A stretch of 64,000 nt of DNA, taken from Inia geoffrensis. Lineage: Eukaryota; Chordata; Mammalia; Artiodactyla; Iniidae. A program made the translations under genes and the position numbers. Below, piece by piece: positions 38,331 through 48,003 of the stretch. Position 1 is the first letter of the stretch; every line of letters begins with the position of its first letter. The DNA is taken from assembly GCA_036417435.1 (NCBI GenBank), contig CM070914.1:930001-994000 (forward strand). The letters run 5' to 3'. The notes below the pieces were generated by a model. It worked only from the letters and a program-made list of their open reading frames with translations. It did not search any database and was not told where the DNA came from.

Positions 38331-39711
38331 GTGCATCATGCGAACTGCCTCAACCAAGCAACGCACTTGGTACGTGTGGGGCCGTCTAACTCTTCAAAAG
38401 TCTGCAGTGCCACGGGAAGAGCAGGCCTGAAATTGCAGTCAGAACGCACGCTGACTCTCTCCTGGCGCCAGGGTGAGTTCAGGCAGGAGGTCGTACATGG
38501 AATGCGAAGCCCAGGGTTTCTCTGAGTGCAGCTCAGACTAGGGTAATGGGTAAAATTTCGACGGCCTGAGGGACGTGCCAGAACGGTGTTCCTGAACCTC
38601 TGTGAGTGCTGGGGTACTTAAGCTGCTCCAAAACAGAGTGCAGTGCGTTTCCCTACACTCAGCATACACAGAGTGGCTCCAAAGGGCTACGGGACTGGAT
38701 GTTGCTCAACAGACACAGGTGGGCCTGGGAGTACTTAGTGTACCTGGCAGTAACAGGATGCCTACATGAGCCTCCTAGGTGTCTGTAATATCACACTGCC
38801 ATTTAAGATATGCAGAGCAGAGGTCACATGCTCATGGAAAGTGCTGGACACCTCCGTTCCTACAAGCAAATCAAAGCCTAACCTCCTGGCATGTGTTCAT
38901 GCTGGGTGCGCATTAAGTGACGCAGCATGGTAACATGCTGACTTTTTTCTGGAGCACAGTGACTTCACGTACGAGGTCTTCTCAGTATTCAAGGCAGAGT
39001 GTTTTCTCATGGCAGCTCACCCTCAGGGCCATGACAAAGACTTCCTGGGGACTTCGGACTCACCAGAAATGTGGTCCTGACGGTGCTCCAGGACTCATGA
39101 AATGTAGCTCTCCTCCCGGGACATGCGGTGTGCAGCCCGTCAGTCGGCACGTACAGAGGCCCTCCGATGTACAGACCAGTGGGCCTCCATGTGGTTCAGC
39201 CTTCCCACAGGGCTCTGGAGGTACTCAGTGAACTTGGAGGAAAAATGATGCACAACCGAGGGCCCTAGGAGTCCTCCAAAGGGTACTTCCTTTAAAATAA
39301 ATCCCAACAGCGATGAAGAACTCATGGAGGCAGTTGCATGCCTCCCTTTTTCCACGGCTACTCAGGGTCTAACGTGGAGACGTGTTCTCTCATTGTTTCT
39401 TTTTAGTTCTAGAGACTGTCATGCTCACCACCACCGAGGCCATGGAAGCAATTTGTTTGGCCAGAGCCAATTGATATTTTTCCCCGAAGCATTCTTACAG
39501 GGTTGAGAGGCCTGTCAACAGCAGAGAATGTCAGGTAGTTTCTAGGCAGCATGAATGGAGCCTTCAAATTGAGAAAACAAGTCTAGTTCCAGCAGGCCCC
39601 GATTTCCACGGGCACACTCATCCTACGTCCCTCGGGTTTCTAACAAGTCCAAAGGGAGACAAGGTTACCCAGTGTTTCCTTCCCTGAATCAACTTGTCGA
39701 AGTAGGGTTTT
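38331..39711. repeat. Unit U28 (1,381 bp)
   Basis: S allele plus T insertion. Copy of U21 at offset 9,679, with private ACTTTTTTCTGG near 38,941. The seven-unit repeat of zone III begins inside it at 39,157. Confidence 0.95.
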
Positions 39712-41097
39712 GTGCATCATGCGAACTGCCTCAACCAAGCAACGCACTTGATATGTGTGGGGCCGTCTAACTCTTCAAAAGTCTGCAGTGCCACGGGAAG
39801 AGCAGGCCTGAAATTGCAGTCAGAACGCACGCTGACTCTCTCCTGGCGCCAGGGTGAGTTCAGGCAGGAGGTCGTACATGGAATGTGAAGCCCAGGGTTT
39901 CTCTGAGTGCAGCTCAGACTAGGGTAATGGGTAAAATTTCGACGGCCTGAGGGACGTGCCAGAACGGTGTTCCTGAACCTCTGTGAGTGCTGGGGTACTT
40001 AAGCTGCTCCAAAACAGAGTGCAGTGCGTTTCCCTACACTCAGCATACACAGAGTGGCTCCAAAGGGCTACGGGACTGGATGTTGCTCAACAGACACAGG
40101 TGGGCCTGGGAGTACTTAGTGTACTATACCTGGCAGTAACAGGATGCCCACATGAGCCTCCTAGGTGTCTGTAAAATCATACTGCTATTTGAGATATGAA
40201 GAGCAGAGGTCACATGCTCATGGAAAGTGCTGGACACCATCGTTCCTACAAACAAATCAAAGCCTAACCTCCAGGCATGTGTTCATGCTGGGTGCGCATT
40301 AAGTGACGCAGCATGGTAAGATGCGGACTTTCTCCTGGAGCACAGTGACTTCACGTACGAGGTCTTCTAAGTATTCAAGGCAGAGTGTTTTCTCATGGCA
40401 GCTCACCCTCAGGGCAATGACGAAGACTTCCTGGGGACTTCGGACTCACCAGAAATGTGGTCCTGACGGTGCTCCAGGACTCTTGAAATGTAGCTCTCCT
40501 CCCGGTACATGCGGTGTGCAGCCCGTCACTCGGCACGTACAGAGCCCCTCCGATGTACAGACCAGTGGGCCTCCATGTAGCTCAGCCTTCCCACAGGGCT
40601 CTGGAGGTACTCAGTGAACTTGGAGCAAAAACGATGCACAACCGAGGGCCCTAGGAGTCCTCCAAAGGGTACTTCCTTTAAAATAAATCCCAACAGCGAT
40701 GAAGAACTCATGGAGACAGTTGCATGCCTCCGTTTTTCCACGGCTACTCAGGGTCTAACGTGGAGACGTGTTCTCTCATTGTTTCACTTTAGTTCTAGAG
40801 ACTGTCATGCTCACCACCACCGAGGCCATGGAAGCAACTTGTTTGGACAGAGCCAATTCATATTTTTCCCCGAAGCATTCTTACAGGGTTGAGAGGCCTG
40901 TCAACAGCAGAGAATATCAGGTAGTTTCTAGACAGGATGAATGGAGCCTTCAAATTGAGAAAACAAGTCTAGTTCCAGCAGGCCCCGATTTCCACGGGCA
41001 CACTCATCCTACATCCCTCGGGTTTCTAACAAGTCCAGAGGGAGACAAGGTTACCCAGTGTTTCCTTCCCTGAATCAACTTGTCGAAGTAGGGTTTT
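39712..41097. repeat. Unit U29 (1,386 bp)
   Basis: L2 allele plus T insertion. U20 subtype with CTGCTATTTG, CAGAGCCCC, ATGTAGCTC, CTCCGTTTTTCC, CTAGACAGG, CTACATCCC and TCCAGAGGG. Same as U36 at all sites compared. Confidence 0.95.
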
Positions 41098-42477
41098 GTG
41101 CATCATGCGAACTGCCTCAACCAAGCAACGCACTTGATATGTGTGGGGCTGTCTAACTCTTCAAAAGTCTGCAGTGCCACGGGAAGAGCAGGCCTGAAAT
41201 TGCAGTCAGAACGCACGCTGACTCTCTCCTGGCGCCAGGGTGAGTTCAGGCAGGAGGTCGTACATGGAATGCGAAGCCCAGGGTTTCTCTGAGTGCAGCT
41301 CAGACTAGGGTAATGGGTAAAATTTCGACGGCCTGAGGGACGTGCCAGAACGGTGTTCCTGAACCTCTGTGAGTGCTGGGGTACTTAAGCTGCTCCAAAA
41401 CAGAGTGCAGTGCGTTTCCCTACACTCAGCATACACAGAGTGGCTCCAAAGGGCTACGGGACTGGATGTTGCTCAACAGACACAGGTGGGCCTGGGAGTA
41501 CTTAGTGTACCTGGCAGTAACAGGATGCCTACATGAGCCTCCTAGGTGTCTGTAATATCATACTGCCATTTACGATATGCAGAGCAGAGGTCACATGCTC
41601 ATGGAAAGTGCTGGACACCTCCGTTCCTACAAGCAAATCAAAGCCTAACCTCCTGGCATGTGTTCATGCTGGGTGCGCATTAACTGACGCAGCATGGTAA
41701 CATGCTGACTTTCTTCTGGAGCACACTGACTTCACGTACGAGGTCTTCTCAGTATTCAAGGCAGAGTGTTTTCTCATGGCAGCTCACCCTCAGGGCCATG
41801 ACAAAGACTTCCTGGGGACTTCGGACTCACCAGAAATGTGGTCCTGACGGTGCTCCAGGACTCTGGAAATGTAGCTCTCCTCCCGGGACATGCGGTGTGC
41901 AGCCCGTCACTCGGCACGTACACAGGCCCTCCGATGTACAGACCAGTGGGGCTCCATGTGGTTCAGCCTTCCCACAGGGCTCTGGAGGTTCTCAGTGAAC
42001 TTGGAGAAAAAATGATGCACAACCGAGGGCCCAGGAGTCCTCCAAAGGGTACTTCCTTTAAAATAAATCCCAACAGCGATGAAGAACTCATGGAGACAGT
42101 TGCATGCCTCCCTTTTTACACGGCTACTCAGGGTCTAACGTGGAGACGTGTTCTCTCACTGTTTCACTTTAGTTCTAGAGACTGTCATGCTCACCACCAC
42201 CGAGGCCATGGAAGCACCTTGTTTAGACAGAGCCAATTCATATTTTTCCCCGAAGGATTCTTACAGGGTGGAGAGACCTGTCAACAGCAGAGAATGTCAG
42301 GTAGTTTCTAGGCAGCATGAATGGAGCCTTCAAATTGAGAAAAGAAGTCTAGTTCCAGCAGGCCCCGATTTCCACGCGCACACTCATCATACGTCCCTCG
42401 GGTTTCTAACAAGTCCAAAGGGAGACAAGGTTACCCAGTGTTTCCTTCCCTGAATCAACTTGTCGAAGTAGGGTTTT
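41098..42477. repeat. Unit U30 (1,380 bp)
   Basis: S allele. GGGGCTGTC, ATTAACTGACG, GCACACTG, GTACACAGG, GGGGCTCC, GGTTCTCAG, CTCACTGTTTC, GTTTAGAC, GAAGGATTC and CATCATACG. Same as U37 at all sites compared. Confidence 0.95.
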
Positions 42478-43863
42478 GTGCATCATGCGAACTGCCTCAA
42501 CCAAGCAACGCACTTGGTATGTGTGGGGCCGTCTAACTCTTCAAAAGTCTGCAGTGCCACGGGAAGAGCAGGCCTGAAATTGCAGTCAGAACGCACGCTG
42601 ACTCTCTCCTGGCGCCATGGTGAGTTCAGGCAGGAGGTCGTACATGGAATGCGAAGCCCAGGGTTTCTCTGAGTGCAGCTCAGACTAGGGTAATGGGTAA
42701 AATTTCGACGGCCTGAGGGACGTGCCAGAACGGTGTTCCTGAACCTCTGTGAGTGCTGGGGTACTTAAGCTGCTCCAAAACAGAGTGCAGTGCGTTTCCC
42801 TACACTCAGCATACACAGAGTGGCTCCAAAGGGCTACGGGACTGGATGTTGCTCAACAGACACAGGGGGGCCTGGGAGTACTTAGTGTACTATACCTGGC
42901 AGTAACAGGATGCCCACATGAGCCTCCTAGGTGTCTGTAAAATCATACTGCGATTTGAGATATGAAGAGCAGAGGTCACATGCTCATGGAAAGTGCTGGA
43001 CACCATCGTTCCTACAAACAAATCAAAGCCTAACCTCCAGGCATGTGTTCATGCTGGGTGTGCATTAAGTGACGCAGCATGGTAAGATGCGGACTTTCTC
43101 CTGGAGCACAGTGACTTCACGTACGAGGTCTTCTAAGTATTCAAGGCAGAGTGTTTTCTCATGGCAGCTCACCCTCAGGGCAATGACGAAGACTTCCTGG
43201 GGACTTCGGACTCACCAGAAATGTGGTCCTGACGGTGCTCCAGGACTCTTGAAATGTAGCTCTCCTCCCGGTACATGCGGTGTGCAGCCCGTCACTCGGC
43301 ACGTACAGAGGCCCTCCGATGTACAGACCAGTGGGCCTCCATGTGGCTCAGCCTTCCCACAGGGCTCTGGAGGTACTCAGTGAACTTGGAGTAAAAACGA
43401 TGCACAACCGAGGGCCCTAGGAGTCCTCCAAAGGGTACTTCCTTTAAAATAAATCCCAACAGCGATGAAGAACTCATGGAGACAGTTGCATGCCTCCCTT
43501 TTTCCACGGCTACTCAGGGTCTAACGTGGAGACGTGTTCTCTCATTGTTTCACTTTAGTTCTAGAGACTGTCATGCTCACCACCACCGAGGCCATGGAAG
43601 CACCTGGTTTGGACAGAGCCAATTCATATTTTTCCCCGAAGCATTCTTACAGGGTTGAGAGGCCTGTCAACAGCAGAGAATATCAGGTAGTTTCTAGGCA
43701 GGATGAATGGAGCCTTCAAATTGAGAAAACAAGTCTAGTTCCAGCAGGCCCCGATTTCCACGGGCACACTCATCCTACGTCCCTCGGGTTTCTAACAAGT
43801 CCAAAGGGAGACAAGGTTACCCAGTGTTTCCTTCCCTGAATCAACTTGTCGAAGTAGGGTTTT
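42478..43863. repeat. Unit U31 (1,386 bp)
   Basis: L2 allele plus T insertion. CGCCATGGTGAG near 42,614, CACAGGGGGG near 42,867, GGTGTGCATT near 43,058, GGAGTAAAAACG near 43,388 and CACCTGGTTTGG near 43,601. Same as U38. Confidence 0.95.
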
Positions 43864-45243
43864 GTGCATCATGCGAACTGCCTCAACCAAGCAACGCACT
43901 TGGTATGTGTGGGGCCGTCTAACTCTTCAAAAGTCTGCAGTGCCACGGGAAGAGCAGGCCTGAAATTGCAGTCAGAACGCACGCTGACTCTCTCCTGGCG
44001 CCAGGGTGAGTTCAGGCAGGAGGTCGTACATGGAATGCGAAGCCCAGGGTTTCTCTGAGTGCAGCTCAGACTAGGGTAATGGGTAAAATTTCGACGGCCT
44101 GAGGGACGTGCCAGAACGGTGTTCCTGAACCTCTGTGAGTGCTGGGGTACTTAAGCTGCTCCGAAACAGAGTGCAGTGCGTTTCCCTACACTCAGCATAC
44201 ACAGAGTGGCTCCAAAGGGCTACGGGACTGGATGTTGCTCAACAGACACAGGTGGGCCTGGGAGTACTTAGTGTACCTGGCAGTAACAGGATGCCTACAT
44301 GAGCCTCCTAGGTGTCTGTAATATCATACTGCCATTTAAGATATGCAGAGCAGAGGTCACATGCTCATGGAAAGTGCTGGACACCATCGTTCCTACAAAC
44401 AAATCAAAGCCTAACCTCCAGGCATGTGTTCATGCTGGGTGCGCATTATGTGACGCATCATGGTAAGCTGCGGACTTTCTCCTGGAGCACACTGACTTCA
44501 CGTGCGAGGTCTTCTATGTATTCAAGGCAGAGTGTTTTCTCCTGGCAGCTCACCCTCAGGGCCATGACGAAGACTTCCTGGGGACTTCGGACTCACCAGA
44601 AATGTGGTCCTGACGGTGCTCCAGGACTCTGGAAATGTAGCTCTCCTCCCGGGACATGCGGTGTGCAGCCCGTCACTCGGCACGTACAGAGGCCCTCCGA
44701 TGTACAGACCAGTGGGCCTCCATGTGGTTCAGCCTTCCCACAGGGCTCTGGAGGTACTCAGTGAACTTGGAGGAAAAATGATGCACAACGGAGGGCCCAG
44801 GAGTCCTCAAAATGTTCCTTCCTTTAAAATAAATCCCAACAGCGATGAAGAACTCATGGAGACAGTTGCATGCCTCCCTTTTTACACGGCTACTAAGGGT
44901 CTAACGTGGAGACGTGTTCTCTCTTTGTTTCACTTTAGTTCTAGAGACTGTCATGCTCACCACCACCGAGGCCAAGGAAGCAGCTTGTTTGGTCAGAGCC
45001 AATTCATATTCTTCCCCGAAGGATTCTTACAGGGTTGAGAGACCTGTCAACAGCAGAGAATGTCAGGTAGTTTCTAGGCAGCATGAATGGACCCTTCAAA
45101 TTGAGAAAACAAGTCTAGTTCCAGCAGGCCCCGATTTCCACGGGCACACTCATCCTACGTCCCTCGGGTTTCTAACAAGTCCAAAGGGAGACAAGGTTAC
45201 CCAGTGTTTCCTTCCCTGAATCAACTTGTCGAAGTAGGGTTTT
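43864..45243. repeat. Unit U32 (1,380 bp), carries K-type tail
   Basis: S allele. CTCCGAAAC, ATTATGTGACGCATCATGG, AAGCTGCGG, TCTATGTATTC and CTCCTGGCAG, then the zone-I K-type tail (CAAAATGTTCC, CTCTTTGTTTCAC, GGCCAAGGAAGCAGC, GAAGGATTC). Same as U39. Confidence 0.95.
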
Positions 45244-45829
45244 GTGCATCATGCGAACTGCCTCAACCAAGCAACGCACTTGGTACGTGTGGGGCCGTCT
45301 AATACTTCAAAAGTCTGCAGTGCCACGGGAAGAGCAGGCCTGAAATTGCAGTCAGAACGCACGCTGACTCTCTCCTGGCGCCAGGGTGAGTTCAGGCAGG
45401 AGGTCGTACATGGAATGCGAAGCCCAGGGTTTCTCTGAGTGCAGCTCAGACTAGGGTAATGGGTAAAATTTCGACGGCCTGAGGGACGTGCCAGAACGGT
45501 GTTCCTGAACCTCTGTGAGTGCTGGGGTACTTAAGCTGCTCCAAAACAGAGTGCAGTGCGTTTCCCTACACTCAGCATACACAGAGTGGCTCCAAAGGGC
45601 TACGGGACTGGATGTTGCTCAACAGACACAGGTGGGCCTGGGATTACTTAGTGTACCTGGCAGTAACAGGATGCCTACATGAGCCTCCTAGGTGTCTGTA
45701 ATATCACACTGCCATTTAAGATATGCAGAGCAGAGGTCACATGCTCATGGAAAGTGCTGGACACCTCCGTTCCTACAAGCAAATCAAAGCCTAACCTCCT
45801 GGCATGTGTTCATGCTGGGTGCGCATTAA

Positions 45830-45840
45830 GTGACTCAGCA
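45830..45840 (+). promoter_or_regulatory. NF-E2/AP-1-type site GTGACTCAGCA (reference, U33)
   Basis: GTGACTCAGCA is the exact reverse complement of the NF-E2 (CNC-bZIP/small Maf) consensus TGCTGAGTCAC and includes the AP-1 core TGACTCA. The same 11-mer occurs at 19,564, 20,944, 25,091, 30,624, 32,004 and 55,503. Most other units have GTGACGCAGCA, which still fits the antioxidant-response core RTGACNNNGC. Binding is inferred only from sequence. Confidence 0.35.
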
Positions 45841-46207
45841 TGGTAACATGCTGACTTTCTTCTGGAGCACAGTGACTTCACGTACGAGGTCTTCTCAGTA
45901 TTCAAGGCAGAGTGTTTTCTCATGGCAGCTCACCCTCAGGGCCATGACAAAGACTTCCTGGGGACTTCGGACTCACCAGAAATGTGGTCCTGACGGTGCT
46001 CCAGGACTCTGGAAATGTAGCTCTCCTCCCGGGACATGCGGTGTGCAGCCCGTCACTCGGCACGTACAGAGGCCCTCCGATGTACAGACCAGTGGGCCTC
46101 CATGTGGTTCAGTCTTCCCACAGGGCTCTGGAGGTACTCAGTGAACTTGGAGGAAAAATGATGCACAACCGAGGGCCCAGGAGTCCTCCAAAGGGTACTT
46201 CCTTTAA

Positions 46208-46213
46208 AATAAA
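46208..46213 (+). terminator. AATAAA polyadenylation-signal-like hexamer (reference, U33)
   Basis: TTTAAAATAAATC is conserved in every complete unit. It lies ~70 nt before the branch-point motif, that is, inside the putative intron, so it could end a transcript before the next exon. A hexamer alone is weak evidence. Confidence 0.25.
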
Positions 46214-46280
46214 TCCCAATAGCGATGAAGAACTCATGGAGACAGTTGCATGCCTCCCTTTTTCCACGGCTACTCAGGGT

Positions 46281-46318
46281 CTAACGTGGAGACGTGTTCT
46301 CTCATTGTTTCTTTTTAG
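46281..46318 (+). promoter_or_regulatory. Branch point, pyrimidine tract and 3' splice-site-like element (reference unit U33)
   Basis: CTAAC at 46,281-46,285 fits the mammalian yUnAy branch point. A pyrimidine-rich run follows from 46,297 and ends in TTTTTAG, with the AG at 46,317-46,318, 34 nt after the branch A. The arrangement recurs in all units with CACTTTAG, CTTTTTAG or CCCTTTAG endings. Seen: motifs and spacing. Inferred: use as a splice acceptor. There is no transcript evidence. Confidence 0.4.
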
Positions 46319-46599
46319 TTCTAGAGACTGTCATGCTCACCACCACCGAGGCCATGGAAGCAATTTGTTTGGACAGAGCCAATTCATATTTTTCCCCGAA
46401 GCATTCTTACAGGGTTGAGAGGCCTGTCAACAGCAGAGAATGTCAGGTAGTTTCTAGGCAGCATGAATGGAGCCTTCAAATTGAGAAAACAAGTCTAGTT
46501 CCAGCAGGCCCCGATTTCCACGGGCACACTCATCCTACGTCCCTCGGGTTTCTAACAAGTCCAAAGGGAGACAAGGTTACCCAGTGTTTCCTTCCCTGA
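46294..46599 (+). other. Recurrent 101-codon open frame (reference, U33), not called as a gene
   Basis: The same frame is open in 38 of the 46 complete instances across the window. It is closed by TAA in U1, U7 and U10, by TGA in U21, U28 and U35, and by TAG in U43, and is frameshifted in U12. Copies differ at many nonsynonymous positions. There is no Kozak-type or domain support, and I recognise no protein family. A chance open frame spread by homogenisation explains it best. Confidence 0.3.
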
Positions 46600-46765
46600 A
46601 TCAACTTGTCGAAGTAGGGTTTTGTGCATCATGCAAACTGCCTCAACCAAGCAATGCACTTGATATGTGTGGGGCCGTCTAACTCTTCAAAAGTCTGCAG
46701 TGCCACGGGAAGAGCAGGCCTGAAATTGCAGTCAGAACGCACGCTGACTCTCTCCTGGCGCCAGG
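46319..46765 (+). other. Putative 447-nt exon (reference, spans U33/U34)
   Basis: The interval between the acceptor-like AG and the next donor-like CAGG/GTGAGT. It measures 447 nt here and also at 20,053-20,499, because indels are nearly absent from it (U12 is the exception). All three frames contain stops: TAG at the start in one frame, TGA after CAGGGT in another and TGA after CTTCCC in the third. If spliced it would be noncoding apart from a possible 88-codon frame from ATG 46,333. It may simply be a chance pairing of signals. Confidence 0.3.
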
Positions 46766-48003
46766 GTGAGTTCAGGCAGGAGGTCGTACATGGAATGCGA
46801 AGCCCAGGGTTTCTCTGAGTGCAGCTCAGACTAGGGTAATGGGTAAAATTTCGACGGCCTGAGGGGCGTGCCAGAACGGTGTTCCTGAACCTCTGTGAGT
46901 GCTGGGGTACTTAAGCTGCTCCAAAACAGAGTGCAGTGCGTTTCCCTACACTCAGCATACACAGAGTGGCTCCAAAGGGCTACGGGACTGGATGTTGCTC
47001 AACAGACACAGGTGGGCCTGGGAGTACTTAGTGTACCTGGCAGTAACAGGATGCCTACATGAGCCTCCTAGGTGTTTGTAATATCACACTGCCATTTAAG
47101 ATATGCAGAGCAGAGGTCACATGCTCATGGAAAGTGCTGGACACCTCCGTTCCTACAAGCAAATCAAAGCCTAACCTCCTGGCATGTGTTCATGCTGGGT
47201 GCGCATTAAGTGACACAGCATGGTAACATGCTGACTTTCTTCTGGAGCACAGTGACTTCACGTACGAGGTCTTCTCAGTATTCAAGGCAGAGTGTTTTCT
47301 CATGGCAGCTCACCCTCAAGGCCATGACAAAGACTTCCTGGGGACTTCGGACTCACCAGAAATGTGGTCCTGACGGTGCTCCAGGACTCTGGAAATGTAG
47401 CTCTCCTCCCGGTACATGCGGTGTGCAGCCCGTCACTCGGCACGTACAGAGGCCCTCCGATGTACAGACCACTGGGGCTCCATGTGGTTCAGCCTTCCCA
47501 CAGGGCTCTGGAGGTACTCAGTGAACTTGGAGGAAAAATGATGCACAACCGAGGGCCCAGGAGTCCTCCAAAGGGTACTTCCTTTAAAATAAATCCCAAT
47601 AGCGATGAAGAACTCATGGAGACAGTTGCATGCCTCCCTTTTTCCACGGCTACTCAGGGTCTAACGTGGAGACGTGTTCTCTCATTTTTTCTTTTTAGTT
47701 CTGGAGACTGTCATGCTCACCACCACCGAGGCCATGGAAGCAATTTCTTTGGCCAGAGCCAATTCATATTTTTCCCCGAAGCATTCTTACAGGGTTGAGA
47801 GGCCTGTCAACAGCAGAGAATATCAGGTAGTTTCTAGGCAGGATGAATGGAGCCTTCAAATTGAGAAAACAAGTCTAGTTCCAGCAGGCCCCGATTTCCA
47901 CGGGCACACTCATCCTACTTCCCTCGGGTTTCTAACAAGTCCAAAGGGAGACAAGGTTATCCAGTGTTTCCTTCCCTGAATCAACTTGTCGAAGTAGGGT
48001 TTT
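46624..48003. repeat. Unit U34 (1,380 bp)
   Basis: S allele. CATGCAAAC and GCAATGCAC (both CpG losses), GAGGGGCGTG, GGTGTTTG, GTGACACAGC, CACTGGGGC, CATTTTTTC, TTCTGGAGAC and TTTCTTTGG. Same as U41. Confidence 0.95.
46766..46771 (+). promoter_or_regulatory. 5' splice-site-like GTGAGT (reference, U34)
   Basis: CCAGG followed by GTGAGT, a near-consensus donor. Present in most units. The T is replaced by G in U15, U23 and U45, which abolishes it. U5, U9 and U12 have CCAGT/GTGAGT, and U31 and U38 have CCATG/GTGAGT. The implied intron to the next acceptor is 933 nt here, and 5 nt longer in L-allele units. Confidence 0.35.

Larger units (their letters stand above)
29831..39583. repeat. Seven-unit derivative of the eight-unit repeat (9,679 bp)
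   Basis: Its left half, 29,831-35,047, aligns with 18,771-23,987 and its right half, 34,982-39,583, aligns with 25,303-29,904. One unit is therefore missing relative to copy 1. The right half carries more differences than the left (for example 36,584, 37,119, 37,419, 38,196, 38,944), so the halves may have separate histories or the right half may have been partly converted. Confidence 0.88.
45244..46623. repeat. Unit U33 (1,380 bp)
   Basis: S allele at 45,651. GTCTAATACTTC near 45,298, GGGATTACTT near 45,641 and GTCTTCCC near 46,112 are its markers. GTGACTCAGCA at 45,830-45,840. Same as U40. Confidence 0.95.

Noticed and set aside
45452..45465. Telomere-like TAGGGTAATGGGTA in each unit
   Set aside because: It has only two imperfect hexamers and no extended TTAGGG run; chance is sufficient.
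46509..46525. Calling the array a functional centromere from the CENP-B-like site
   Set aside because: The site lacks the essential TT, and nothing else in the sequence, such as a ~170-bp monomer, supports centromere identity.
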